Source: Planctomycetia bacterium
GTDB taxonomy: Bacteria > Planctomycetota > Phycisphaerae > UBA1845 > Fen-1342
DNA length: 64,000 nt
Assembly (NCBI GenBank): GCA_015709575.1
Contig: CP054190.1
Span: forward strand, 682,001 to 746,000
Direction: 5' to 3'
Made by a program: the position numbers and the translations under genes. Under the pieces are notes generated by a model. That model did no database searches. It saw nothing but the letters and a program-made list of their open reading frames with translations, and had not been told where the DNA came from. Numbering within the stretch: position 1 is the stretch's first letter; the number at the start of each line of letters is the position of its first letter. This document shows, in pieces, positions 9,507-18,240 of the stretch.

Positions 9507-10696
9507 CAGTGCCGCTCCCTCGTTGCGACGGCCGCGATCGGCGGTGACACATTCGCGGTATTCTCACCCGGCAGCGCCGCCAGCGCCGCCGCCAGTGCGT
9601 CAATCGCCGCTTCCGGCAGCGTCAGCGGCGGCATCAGGCGCAGGACGGCGGGGTCCGCGCTGGTGCCGGTGATGAAACCCCGCATCAGGAGCGCTTCCTG
9701 TACGGGTCGCGCGCCGGTCGGGATCTTCAGCCCGACCAGGCAGCCGCGCCCCAGCACATGGGTCACCGGCCCGACGCAAAGGCGCTCACGGCAGGATTCG
9801 CCGATCCGCGCGGCGCGCTCGCAGAGGCGTTCGCGCTCGATGATCTCCAGCGTGGCCAGAATCGCCGCGCAGGCCAGCGGCCCGCCGCCGAAGGTCGAGC
9901 CGAGGTCGCCGGATTTCACGCCCGCCGCCACCGCGGCGCTCATGAACAGTGCCCCCGCCGGCACGCCGTTGGCCAGCCCCTTGGCGCTGGTGAGCATATC
10001 CGGGTGCACGCCGTGTGCGCCGGCGACGAACGGTCGCCCGAGCCGGCCCATGCCGGTCTGGATCTCATCATAAATCAGCATGGCACCGACGGCGGTGCAG
10101 CGTTCGCGCAGCCGTTTCAAAAACTCGGCGCTTAGTTCCACAATTCCCGCGATGCTCAGAATCGGCTCGACCAGCACGGCGGCGACGGTTTCGTCGATGC
10201 GCTCCAATTCGTCGATGGCGTTGGGCGTGACCTTCACACAGTCGCACAGCAGCGGGGCGAGCGGTGCGAGCAGCTTCGCGTCGGTCGTCGCCGAGAGCGC
10301 CAGCAGCGTGCGGCCGTGCCAGCCGCCGGTCAGCGCGGCGATGCGCGTGCGTCCGGTGCGCTGAATGGCGAGTTTCATCGCGTTTTCGTTGGCTTCTGCG
10401 CCGCTGTTGCAGAAAAAGACGCTTTGCATCCCTGCGCCGGCGAACCGCGTCAGACGCAGGGCGGCGCGATCCCGGACCTCCAGCGGCAGCACGTTGGAAT
10501 AGAACGCCAGTGCGTCGGCCTGGGCGGCCAGGGCGTCACGGATTTCCGGGCGGCTGTGCCCGGCGATGCAGACGGCGTGGCCGCCGTAGAAATCCCAGTA
10601 TTCGCGCCCGTCGGCGGCGAACAGGCGGCAATCGCGCCCGCCGACGATACGGAGCGGAAGCTGGGCGTAGGTGGCGACGTGGGCGGTCACGGTCAC
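9506..10696 (-). CDS. argD: acetylornithine aminotransferase (class III PLP enzyme)
   Basis: 396-aa PLP-dependent transaminase making N-acyl-ornithine from the semialdehyde. Visible features are the phosphate-binding CNSGAEANE segment, DEIQTGMGR with the PLP-ring Asp210, and SAKGLANGVP with the Schiff-base Lys239. The start is GTG at 10696, supported by GAGGAG 7 nt upstream. It follows argC by 34 nt and its stop overlaps the argF' start, indicating translational coupling. Length is normal for ArgD. The ornithine-type acceptor specificity is inferred from operon context; the succinyl form could equally be used. Confidence 0.92.
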   Translation of the reverse strand: MTVTAHVATYAQLPLRIVGGRDCRLFAADGREYWDFYGGHAVCIAGHSRPEIRDALAAQADALAFYSNVLPLEVRDRAALRLTRFAGAGMQSVFFCNSGAEANENAMKLAIQRTGRTRIAALTGGWHGRTLLALSATTDAKLLAPLAPLLCDCVKVTPNAIDELERIDETVAAVLVEPILSIAGIVELSAEFLKRLRERCTAVGAMLIYDEIQTGMGRLGRPFVAGAHGVHPDMLTSAKGLANGVPAGALFMSAAVAAGVKSGDLGSTFGGGPLACAAILATLEIIERERLCERAARIGESCRERLCVGPVTHVLGRGCLVGLKIPTGARPVQEALLMRGFITGTSADPAVLRLMPPLTLPEAAIDALAAALAALPGENTANVSPPIAAVATRERH

Positions 10697-10730
10697 GCGC
10701 GGACTCCTCGCGGAGTTGCAAAGCTCGGGG

Positions 10731-11849
10731 TCATACAGGGCGGAGCGCGGGCGTCCACAGCCCGGTCTGTTCAGGAAGCCCGAACATCAGGTTCATGTTC
10801 TGAATCGCCGCGCCGGCCATTCCCTTCACGAGGTTGTCCAGCGCAGCCATCGCGACGACCTGCCGGCCGCGGGCGGTGACGGCGATGTCGCAGAAATTCG
10901 AGCCGACGACGTCCTGCAGCGTGGGCGTGCCGGGCACCACGCGAACGAAGGGCGATCCCGCATAGAACGCGCGGTAGCGTGCCTCCAGGTCGGAAGCGCT
11001 GATCGGCTCCGGTGTGGACAGGTGCAGCGTGACGAAGACGCCGCGACTGACGGCCATGCTGTGGGCGACGAAGCCAAGCTGGATGCGCTCGCCGACGGGA
11101 TCGCCCCAGGCCTGGAGGATTTCGCCCTCGTGCTGGTGGACGAGCGGCTTGTAGGCGCGGAAATCGGAGTGGCGGGTCGGGTGGTGGGTAGTGTCGCGCG
11201 GGGTTCGCCCGCTGCCGGAGGACCCGGTCATCGCGTCCACCACGACGTCGCCGCGGAAGCGCCCCTCTGACAGCAGGGGCGCGCCGGCAAGGATTGCGGC
11301 GGAGGCGAGGCAACCGGGATTGGCGATGCAGCGGGCGGCGCGGATGCGCTCGCGGAACAGCTCCGGCAATCCATACTCGAAGATGCCGCGCCGCTCGGCC
11401 AGGTCGGGGCTTTCCGGGTAGAAGCGCCGATGGGCGTCGAGGTTGCGCAGGCGCAGGTCGCCTGAAAGGTCGATGCCGCGCGGGGGTTGCGTGCCGGTCG
11501 CCTCGGCGCGCGTGATCAATCGCACCAGCGCCTCGGCGGATTCGCCGTGCGGCAGCGCGGAGAAGATGACGCTGCGCGGCGCAGCGGCAAGGGCATCGAG
11601 GTCCGCCTCAGGGGTGAGGCGCAGGGCGAAGTCGCCGCTGTCGTAGAAGCCGCGCAGGTGCGGATGAACGTCCGCGACGGCGCCGCCGGCGGCGCTGGAG
11701 CTGACGAGCGTGACGACCCGCGCGAGCGGGTGCTGCGTGAGCAGGCGCAGCAGCTCTCCCGCGCCGTAGCCGGTGGCGCCGAGGATGCCGACGTGGATCG
11801 TCTGCGCTGCGCCGCCAGGGGCGGAGCGCGTGTTCTGCGCCGTGCTCAT
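10731..11849 (-). CDS. argC: N-acetyl-gamma-glutamyl-phosphate reductase
   Basis: 372-aa NADPH-dependent reductase of N-acyl-glutamyl phosphate. The dinucleotide-binding GILGATGYGAGE (21-32), the catalytic Cys180 in ANPGCLASA and the RHSDFRAYKPLVHQH region mark the family. The ATG at 11849 overlaps the stop of the upstream P-loop gene as ATGA. The reading frame stays open far upstream of this point, but that part is antisense-like out-of-frame sequence within the P-loop gene. Slightly longer than typical ArgC (about 345 aa) because of a 17-residue polar N-terminus. Confidence 0.93.
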   Translation of the reverse strand: MSTAQNTRSAPGGAAQTIHVGILGATGYGAGELLRLLTQHPLARVVTLVSSSAAGGAVADVHPHLRGFYDSGDFALRLTPEADLDALAAAPRSVIFSALPHGESAEALVRLITRAEATGTQPPRGIDLSGDLRLRNLDAHRRFYPESPDLAERRGIFEYGLPELFRERIRAARCIANPGCLASAAILAGAPLLSEGRFRGDVVVDAMTGSSGSGRTPRDTTHHPTRHSDFRAYKPLVHQHEGEILQAWGDPVGERIQLGFVAHSMAVSRGVFVTLHLSTPEPISASDLEARYRAFYAGSPFVRVVPGTPTLQDVVGSNFCDIAVTARGRQVVAMAALDNLVKGMAGAAIQNMNLMFGLPEQTGLWTPALRPV

Positions 11850-12946
11850 CCGCGCGGCTCCGAGGGGATGAGGGCCGGGCTGGTCGCCGGCGGAGTCGCG
11901 GCGGCGCGCGGGTCCAGCACGGAGGCGACCAGGTCGCCCAGCTCGCGGCCGTGGGTGCGGGCGTTGATCGCGGCCAGGCCGAGCTTCTCGCGCACATAGC
12001 GGACGCCGACGTCGTTGTCGGTGGTGGGTCCGCTGACGACGGTGATCTTGAGGCCGTATTCCTGCTCGAGTACGCGCTGCGCGCCCCACGCGCCGACGGG
12101 GTCGTTTGCGCAGAGCACCAGCGCTGCGCTGCGCGACACCAGCGGCGCGTCGGCGAGGATGTCCTGCACGCCGTATTCGCCGAGGATGCCGTCGCCCAGC
12201 TCGGCGACGATCACGCCAGCGCCTTCCCGGACCAGGTGCTGCATGATGCCGCGCGCGACGGGGACGCTGTGCCCGGCGCTGGTAGTGGCGATGCCGGCGT
12301 CGGTGAAGCTGGCGGCGCAACGCGCGCCGTAGTCGAGCATCTGGAGGGTGTCGCGCCGCAGCGAGACGCCGGTCAGCTTGCAGGCGCCGATGCTGACGTT
12401 TCGCAGTGCGAGCTGGCGGATCAGGCGGCAGGCGGCGGAGGTTTTTCCGCTGCTCATGCACGTTCCCGCGACGTAGACGATCGGCACGTCCGGCACGCCG
12501 TTTCCGTCGTAGCGGATGGCGTTCATGCCGATGTGCGCGGGGGTGCCGGCGCGGGATTCGAACTCCGGGAAGACCAGCACGGCGCCGAGAATCTCCACGT
12601 CGAAGGGGCGGCCGACGTCGGGGTTCTGTGAAGTGCAGCGGCCGATGACGCCGCCGAGGTTGAGCAGTTGCAGCACGTCGCCAGGGCGGATGGCGTCGGG
12701 CACGTGGCCGCTGTAGCCGTGGAGCGCGTTGCGGTGGCCGAGCACGCCGACGATCACGTCGCCGTCGTGCAGCGTGACCATCCGGCCGTGCAGGTCTTCC
12801 AACTGGTTGTAGACGCTTTTTTCGCCGCGGACGGTGCCGGCGACGAGGTACCCGGCTTGCGCGACAATGTCGCTGCCGACGCGCACGTCGCGGCGCAGCG
12901 GCACGTTCCGCGTCGCGGAGGCGATCTTGTCCACCCATAATCGCAT
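11846..12946 (-). CDS. P-loop protein of unknown function inside the arginine operon (DUF1611-like?)
   Basis: 366-aa cytoplasmic protein, not firmly recognised. The N-terminal 150 residues look beta-rich. They are followed by a Walker A-like loop AGTCMSSGKT (160-169) and a Rossmann-type C-terminal half (VIVAELGDGILGE, ALVLCANDP). The GT-C-xSxGK-xxA pattern resembles DUF1611 proteins and, more distantly, dethiobiotin-synthetase-type P-loops. Members of the DUF1611 group are reported, from memory, to include a D-glutamate N-acetyltransferase, so a role in acylating glutamate can be proposed but is not shown. ATG 12946 is chosen for GAGGGAG 5-6 nt upstream; an ATG at 12988 overlapping the argG stop (ATGA) is the alternative. 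The stop overlaps the argC start, so expression is tightly linked to arginine synthesis. Confidence 0.6.
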   Translation of the reverse strand: MRLWVDKIASATRNVPLRRDVRVGSDIVAQAGYLVAGTVRGEKSVYNQLEDLHGRMVTLHDGDVIVGVLGHRNALHGYSGHVPDAIRPGDVLQLLNLGGVIGRCTSQNPDVGRPFDVEILGAVLVFPEFESRAGTPAHIGMNAIRYDGNGVPDVPIVYVAGTCMSSGKTSAACRLIRQLALRNVSIGACKLTGVSLRRDTLQMLDYGARCAASFTDAGIATTSAGHSVPVARGIMQHLVREGAGVIVAELGDGILGEYGVQDILADAPLVSRSAALVLCANDPVGAWGAQRVLEQEYGLKITVVSGPTTDNDVGVRYVREKLGLAAINARTHGRELGDLVASVLDPRAAATPPATSPALIPSEPRG

Positions 12947-12984
12947 GGCGGCTCCCTCAATTCCCTGCGTTCGACCCGAGATAC

Positions 12985-14187
12985 TCATTCGACCTGCCGC
13001 CGCGCCACGGCGCTGAGCAGTTGATCACCGACGCCGTAGATCTTCGCGAACCCGGCGGCCTCCTCGCCACTCCAGAGCTGCGAGGCCTCGCCGTAGGTGG
13101 ACGACGCTCCCAGCGCCGAAAACGGGCTGCGCACGGAGACAACCTGTAGCGCGCCCTGGTGCCAGCGGACGCGCACATCGCCGGTCACGCGTCGCTGCGA
13201 GCTGTGCAGGAAGGCGGCGAGGTCGGCCGTGAGCGGATCGAAGAAACGCGCCTCGTGCACCTGCGCGGCGTACAGCTCGCCGAGCACGCCCTTCCAGAAG
13301 GATTGACCGCGCGAGAGTACCAGCTTTTCCAGCTCGCGGTGGGCGGTGATGAGCGTCAGCGGGGCGGGCGCCTCGAACGCGATGCGGCCCTTGATGCCGA
13401 TGATGGTGTCGCCCACGTGCACGCCGCGGCCGAAGCCGTGCCGCGCGGCGCGCTCGTTCAATTCCTCGATCAGCGTGACACCGCCGAGCGCCCGGCCGTC
13501 GAGCGACGTCGGCGCGCCGGCGTCGAATGCGATCGTGCATTCCTCGGGCTGTGCGGGGCGCGATTCCGGCGCGGCCGTGAGGCACCAGGCGGACTCGGGG
13601 ATTTCGGCGTCGCTGCGGTGAATGTCGCCGCCGCCGATGGTCACGCCCCACAATCCGCGATTTACGGAGTAGCGGGTGGTGCGCGGCGGAATGTGAATGC
13701 CGCGCTCGGCGAGAAAGGCCGTCTCGGCCTCGCGCGAGAGGGCCTGGTCGCGGATGGGGGTCAGGATCCGAAGCTGCGGCGCCAGCGCCCGCAGGGCCAC
13801 GTCAAAGCGGACCTGGTCATTGCCGGCGCCGGTGGAGCCGTGGCAGACGGCCGTGGCGCCGCTTTGTCGGGCATGGTCGGCGACCAGCGCCGCCTGGACG
13901 ACCCGCTCAGCCGACACGCAGAGCGGATAGACGCCGCCGCGCAGGGCGTTAGCGGCGATCAGTGTCCGAAGGATTTCGTCGTAGAGGCGCTGGCGGCCGT
14001 CGGCAACCTGAAACGACGCCACGCCGGCCTCGCGGGCGCGGCGTTCGATCAGCGCCAATTCGTCGGCGTCGAAGCCGCCGGTCTGGACGGTCAGGGCATC
14101 GACGCGCCAGCCCTGCTCGCGCAGCCACACGGCGCAGTAGGTGGTGTCGAGTCCGCCGGAGAATGCAAGCGTCACGCGTTCGGGCAA
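12985..14187 (-). CDS. argG: argininosuccinate synthase
   Basis: 400-aa ATP-dependent ligase joining citrulline and aspartate. The N-terminal PP-loop SGGLDT (10-15) and the GSTGAGNDQVRF segment that contacts citrulline/ATP are clear. Length matches the family. The start is TTG at 14187, preceded by AGGAG with 6-nt spacing; no in-frame ATG fits better. It follows argR by 52 nt and precedes the P-loop gene. argH (argininosuccinate lyase) is not in this window. Confidence 0.94.
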   Translation of the reverse strand: MPERVTLAFSGGLDTTYCAVWLREQGWRVDALTVQTGGFDADELALIERRAREAGVASFQVADGRQRLYDEILRTLIAANALRGGVYPLCVSAERVVQAALVADHARQSGATAVCHGSTGAGNDQVRFDVALRALAPQLRILTPIRDQALSREAETAFLAERGIHIPPRTTRYSVNRGLWGVTIGGGDIHRSDAEIPESAWCLTAAPESRPAQPEECTIAFDAGAPTSLDGRALGGVTLIEELNERAARHGFGRGVHVGDTIIGIKGRIAFEAPAPLTLITAHRELEKLVLSRGQSFWKGVLGELYAAQVHEARFFDPLTADLAAFLHSSQRRVTGDVRVRWHQGALQVVSVRSPFSALGASSTYGEASQLWSGEEAAGFAKIYGVGDQLLSAVARRQVE

Positions 14188-14239
14188 TGGGGGCTCCTGT
14201 CGGGAGGGGCGGCCGGTGAAGCCGGCGCCGGGACGCGGT

Positions 14240-14695
14240 TCAGCGCATCCAGCTTCGCAACACGTTCAACACGCGGGTCTGGGCCGTGCGGCTGCGAACG
14301 GCGACGAAGATCGTGTCATCGCCGGCGAGTGTGCCGACGGCCTCCCGAAGGTGCTGGTCATCAACGGCGGCCGCGACGGTGCTCGCAGCGCCGACAACGG
14401 TGCGAACGACCAGCAGGTGGCTGCCGACGGCGCTGGCCCCGGTGATCAGGCCGCGCATGCGCTGCGCCTGCTCTGCGGCGGCGGCGGAAGCGGGGCCGGC
14501 GGGCAGATCGTTGAGGACGGCATAGTGGCCGTTGGCCTTGACCACGCCCAGCTCGTGTACGTCGCGGCTGACCGACGCCTGCGTGACCTTCCAGCCGGAG
14601 CGGCGCATCAGGGCGACGATCTCATGCTGGTTGGCCGGGCGGTGGTTCCGCACGATGGTCAACAGGACTTTCTGACGTTCCGCCTTGGGGATCAT
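14240..14695 (-). CDS. argR: arginine repressor ArgR
   Basis: 151-aa ArgR/AhrC regulator. The winged-helix N-terminus has the recognition helix region QASVSRDVHELG, and the C-terminal oligomerisation and arginine-binding domain carries GTLAGDDTIFVAV, close to the family GTIAGDDT signature. It is the first gene of the arginine operon. Two ARG-box-like palindromes sit 15 and 35 nt upstream of its ATG, overlapping the promoter, so autoregulated arginine-dependent repression of the whole operon is likely. Confidence 0.93.
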   Translation of the reverse strand: MIPKAERQKVLLTIVRNHRPANQHEIVALMRRSGWKVTQASVSRDVHELGVVKANGHYAVLNDLPAGPASAAAAEQAQRMRGLITGASAVGSHLLVVRTVVGAASTVAAAVDDQHLREAVGTLAGDDTIFVAVRSRTAQTRVLNVLRSWMR

Positions 14696-14710
14696 GGGCC
14701 TCGCTCAACC

Positions 14711-14762
14711 TGGATATTCATTCAGCAAGATGTATTATTATTCGGTTGTGGGCGGGGGTCAA
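14711..14762 (-). promoter_or_regulatory. arginine operon promoter with two phased ARG boxes
   Basis: On the minus strand TTGACC (14762-14757) is followed after 16-17 bp by TAATAA/AATAAT (about 14740-14734), a good sigma70-like pair. CGAATAATAATACA (14744-14731) overlaps the -10 region and TGAATGAATATCCA (14724-14711) lies just downstream. Both resemble the ARG-box core TGAAT-wwww-ATTCA, with 8 and 9 of 10 fixed positions matching. Their centres are 20 bp apart, close to the two-turn spacing of paired ARG boxes bound by an ArgR hexamer. The stretch is strikingly AT-rich for this genome. Confidence 0.75.
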
Positions 14763-14864
14763 GCGAAGGCGAAGAAAATAGATTGCGCGGGAGCCGGGCG
14801 TTCCGGCCGGCCCGTACGGGATGAGGTGAAATGATGCCGGCGGCGGCGACCCGCTCGATGGATG

Positions 14865-16082
14865 TTATGGACAGCCGCCGGCGAGCAGGCAGGCCACGAA
14901 GGGATCGATGTCGAAATTATCCACCGAGCCGTTCGCGTTCGCGTCCGCGTTCCAGCGGTCGCACAGCGGCCAGGCGGCGGCGTAGGCCGTGGCGTCGGTA
15001 AGCGCCAGTACGAAAGGGTCGATGTCGAAATTGTTGACCGCGCCGTCGCAGTTCAGGTCGCCGCGGACGCGCACGCCATCCAGCTCGAACGCGACCAGGG
15101 TGTTGATGCTCAGCGGGTCGCCGTCGTCCACGACGCCCAGCAGCACGCGCCGCCCGGCGGTCGTTGGCGGTCCGACGCAAAGGCCTTCGAGGTTGGTGAC
15201 GCTGCCGGTCCAGAGCAGGGACTTGGCCGCGACGGTGAAGGTCTGGCCGTTGAGGCCGGGTTCGAGCGGGGTGCCGGCGACCTGCGTGGCCGCGCTGACG
15301 TCCAACTCGTAGATGCGCGACTGGTACAGCCCGCTCACCGAAAACGCCAGCGAGCGCTCCAGGGCCAGCATGCGGCCATCCGGCAGCGAGGTCAGTTCGC
15401 TCATGCCGCTGCGCGCGCCGCTGACTGAGCTGCCGTGCCAGGGCTGCGTGCGGTAGGGGAACTGCTCGGCCGCGTCGTAGCCGCTGCCGGTGGCGGGCGT
15501 CAGGCGCAGCAGCCGCACGACCGTGCCGGCGCTCTGTGTCGAGATGGCGCCGTCCACGGTTAAGGCTTCCTCGTTGGCCGTCCAGAGTGCCCCATCCGCC
15601 CACGTTCGCGCCAGCGACTCGAGGCCGAAGTTGGAGCGCCGGTTGCCGAAGACGGGCGGCACCGCGATCGTCTGGAGCCGTGCGCCGTCCGACAGCCGGT
15701 ATTCGTGGATGGCCGGTGTGCCTTCCTCGCTCAGCAGCACGCTGTTGCGATCGGCTCCCATCCAGACAATGCCCTCGAAATCGCGGGTGTCCGCCAGGCG
15801 GAGGCCGCCGGTCACGACGGCGCTTGACATGGCGCCGACGCCGTTGAACCCGACGCTCAGGAACACGATCCGGTTTGAGTTGTCCATCACTGCGGCGAAC
15901 GATCCGCCGCCCAGCCAGGCGATGCCGCTCATGCCGGTGATGGTGAAGCTCATGCCGTGCTGGTCGGTGGTCGTGGAGGTCGTGAGCGCGAGCTGGTTCC
16001 GATAGCTCAGGGTCAGCGGCCCGTCGGCGACGGCGGGCGACAGAATGAGGCAGAACGCGCCAAGGGCCGCCAACGGTCGCAT
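14865..16082 (-). CDS. secreted esterase-like/phytase-like protein with NNFDIDPFV tail
   Basis: About 405 aa. The body looks like the esterase-like activity of phytase family (beta-propeller; segments such as [22 protein letters not shown] and [10 protein letters not shown] are typical), so it may be a secreted phosphohydrolase, but no catalytic residue can be assigned with confidence. The C-terminal 65 residues form a paired calcium-loop module ([19 protein letters not shown], then [17 protein letters not shown]). Start is uncertain: ATG 16082 opens a classic signal peptide ([19 protein letters not shown]) but has no Shine-Dalgarno. ATG 16130 lies at the likely transcription start of a TATACT element (16143-16138) and would be leaderless. 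Confidence 0.7.
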   Translation of the reverse strand: MRPLAALGAFCLILSPAVADGPLTLSYRNQLALTTSTTTDQHGMSFTITGMSGIAWLGGGSFAAVMDNSNRIVFLSVGFNGVGAMSSAVVTGGLRLADTRDFEGIVWMGADRNSVLLSEEGTPAIHEYRLSDGARLQTIAVPPVFGNRRSNFGLESLARTWADGALWTANEEALTVDGAISTQSAGTVVRLLRLTPATGSGYDAAEQFPYRTQPWHGSSVSGARSGMSELTSLPDGRMLALERSLAFSVSGLYQSRIYELDVSAATQVAGTPLEPGLNGQTFTVAAKSLLWTGSVTNLEGLCVGPPTTAGRRVLLGVVDDGDPLSINTLVAFELDGVRVRGDLNCDGAVNNFDIDPFVLALTDATAYAAAWPLCDRWNADANANGSVDNFDIDPFVACLLAGGCP

Positions 16083-16333
16083 GCGTGCGGCAATCCGCGT
16101 GCTATTGCATCGATTTGCGCGTGTGTGCATCGACTTCAGTATAGGTGTCGTCGGCCCGATCACGGCGCGGAAATCCGCGGGCGAGGGACGGGCCATCGGG
16201 CGTCGAATGATGGTCGGTTTCTGACCGGCCAGCGTGGTGAGCAGCGTCCGCCCTGCGTCGCCCGCGATCGGCGACGCGCGTATGATTCAGACGTTGCAAG
16301 AGCCAACCGCCGACGAGAGGTCCAGCCGCTGAT

Positions 16334-17209
16334 ATGGTCCCGGCCGAGATTCTGAAGAAAGTCCGACGCATCCAGATCACCACCCGCGCGCTGGTTAATG
16401 ACGTGCTGGCGGGGCAGTATCACAGCGCGTTCAAGGGGCGGGGGATGGAGTTTGAGGAGGTTCGCGAGTATCAGCCGGGAGATGATGTTCGTTCGATTGA
16501 CTGGAACGTGACGGCGCGGACCGGGCGGCCGTTCATCAAGAGCTTTCGCGAGGAGCGCGAGCTGACGGTGCTGCTGGTGGTGGACGTCTCCGGCTCGCTG
16601 GAGTTCGGCACGCACTCGGAGTTCAAGAGCGAACTGGCGGCGCAGATCGGGGCTACGCTGGCGCTCTCGGCGATCCGCAATAACGACAAGGTCGGCGCGC
16701 TGCTGTTCTCGGATCGCGTCGAACGTTTCATCCCGACGCGAAAAGGCAGCCGGCACGTGCTGCGCCTGATCCGCGAACTGCTCTATCACGAGCCGCAGGG
16801 GCGCGGCACGGACGTGGCGCTGGCGCTGCGCGCGGCGGAAGGCGTGCTGAACCGGCGGGGGGTGGTGTTCGTGCTGTCGGACTTTGCCAGCCCGGGTTTT
16901 TCCGCCCCGCTGCGGGTGCTACGGCGGCGGCATGACGTCATCCCGATCATGGTCGAGGATCGACTGGAGCGCGAACTGCCGGCAGTGGGGCTGATCGAGG
17001 TGATTGATCCCGAGACCGGCATGCAGCGCGTGATCGACACGCGCAGCGCAGCGCTGCGCCGCGGCGTCGCCCGGGCGGCCGCGGAGCGGCGCGAGCGGTT
17101 GCGATCCGAGTTCGGCAGGCTGGGGATTCGCTCGATCGAGCTGCGCACCGGCGAATCGTTCGTCCACCCGCTGCGGCGCTACTTCGCAGACCGGCAGGTG
17201 CGCCGATGA
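16334..17209 (+). CDS. DUF58 protein, first gene of a Bat-type operon
   Basis: 291-aa cytoplasmic DUF58 protein. The N-terminal KKVRRIQITTRALVND and EFEEVREYQPGDDVRSIDWN are hallmark DUF58 sequences; a vWA-like fold follows with VVDVSGS as its metal site. Such proteins are usually encoded with MoxR AAA ATPases and vWA membrane proteins and help assemble or activate envelope complexes. Here the MoxR gene is absent from the upstream side, where the divergent esterase-like gene lies. Its stop overlaps the next start (ATGA at 17206), so it opens a five-gene coupled operon. Confidence 0.9.
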   Translation: MVPAEILKKVRRIQITTRALVNDVLAGQYHSAFKGRGMEFEEVREYQPGDDVRSIDWNVTARTGRPFIKSFREERELTVLLVVDVSGSLEFGTHSEFKSELAAQIGATLALSAIRNNDKVGALLFSDRVERFIPTRKGSRHVLRLIRELLYHEPQGRGTDVALALRAAEGVLNRRGVVFVLSDFASPGFSAPLRVLRRRHDVIPIMVEDRLERELPAVGLIEVIDPETGMQRVIDTRSAALRRGVARAAAERRERLRSEFGRLGIRSIELRTGESFVHPLRRYFADRQVRR

Positions 17210-18240
17210 CGCCGACCGGGCGGCTGATGCGCACGGGCTGGTACCGGGTTGCGTTTCGCGCGGCGCAGATCGGCGCGGTGGCGCTGTCGCCGTTGCTGCT
17301 GCTGGCCGGATGCACACGCGAGTCGCCGGTCCGGGATGGGGCGGAGTCGGCAGCGCTTGTGACGCACCATCGGCTGGGCGAATTGTCCATCGAGATGCGC
17401 GTCGGGCCGACCGAGCCGCGCGTGGGCGACGTGATCCGCGTGACGCTGGCGGCGCCGCAGTCGGATCATGCGGAGGTCGAGTTCCCAAGCGACGTGCCCG
17501 GGCTGGCAAGGCCGCCAGTCGTGATCTCGGCGCATGAGCGGGTCTACGAGTTTGACGCGATTGAGAGCGGTGAGATGGTATTGCCCGCGATGGTGCTGCG
17601 ATCGCGGCCGCGATTCGCGGAAGCGGTCGGCCCGCACTCCGAGTTAAGGCTGGAGGGTCCGGTGCTGCGGATCCGGTCGGTGCTGTCCGAAACGGATGCG
17701 CCGGATCGGCCGCGCGAGATCATCGGAGTGCGTCCCGCTCCGCTGCGGCCACTCACCGTTGGGGAGTGGAGCCTGATCGCCGGGGGGACGGTGCTGGCGG
17801 TGAGCGGCTTGTGGTTGACGGCGCTGCTGATCCGCCGAGCGCGGCGGCGGCCACCTGCGCCGCTGCCGCCGGACGTGATCGCCCTGCGAGCGCTGTCGGC
17901 GTTGGCGCCGGGCGGGCGCTGGGAGGAGAGCCGCTTGCGGGAGGCGCATGGGCGCATCGCGGCGATTCTGCGAGAGTTTCTTCAACGGCGCTTCTCGATC
18001 GGGGCGGCCGACATGACCACGAATGAGCTGCTGGCGCAGGCGGAATCGCGGGCGGCGGAGCACGGATTTGATGCCGGCGTGGTTCGTCTGATCCTGACGG
18101 CGTGCGATGCGGTGAAGTATGCTGCGGGCGCTCCTGACCCGCGCGCGACGGAGGAACTGATGTCGGTGCTGCGGGCGTTCGTGGTGTCTGCAGGCGGGGC
18201 CGCGTCGCCCGATCGAGGTTCGGGCGGGGGCGCCGCATGA
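17206..18240 (+). CDS. lipoprotein/membrane protein of the Bat operon (BatD-like position)
   Basis: 344 aa. The N-terminus has a signal with lipobox LLAGC (Cys36), so it is predicted to be lipidated and exported. The exported domain (EMRVGPTEPRVGDVIRVTLAAP) looks like the beta-sandwich of BatD/oxygen-tolerance proteins. A transmembrane segment near residues 185-207 follows, then a cytoplasmic helical part of about 130 aa. Start ATG 17206 overlaps the DUF58 stop, and its own stop overlaps the next gene (ATGA at 18237). Function is inferred from position only. Confidence 0.65.
   Translation: MTPTGRLMRTGWYRVAFRAAQIGAVALSPLLLLAGCTRESPVRDGAESAALVTHHRLGELSIEMRVGPTEPRVGDVIRVTLAAPQSDHAEVEFPSDVPGLARPPVVISAHERVYEFDAIESGEMVLPAMVLRSRPRFAEAVGPHSELRLEGPVLRIRSVLSETDAPDRPREIIGVRPAPLRPLTVGEWSLIAGGTVLAVSGLWLTALLIRRARRRPPAPLPPDVIALRALSALAPGGRWEESRLREAHGRIAAILREFLQRRFSIGAADMTTNELLAQAESRAAEHGFDAGVVRLILTACDAVKYAAGAPDPRATEELMSVLRAFVVSAGGAASPDRGSGGGAA

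Noticed and set aside
7512..10073. 853-aa plus-strand open frame opposite argB, argF' and argD
   Set aside because: Composition (His, Gln, Gly, Asp-rich) and position exactly antisense to three well-identified enzymes show it is a shadow.
12545..12570. tRNA T-arm-like GATTCGAACTCC
   Set aside because: It lies within the P-loop gene and no acceptor stem or anticodon arm can be formed around it.
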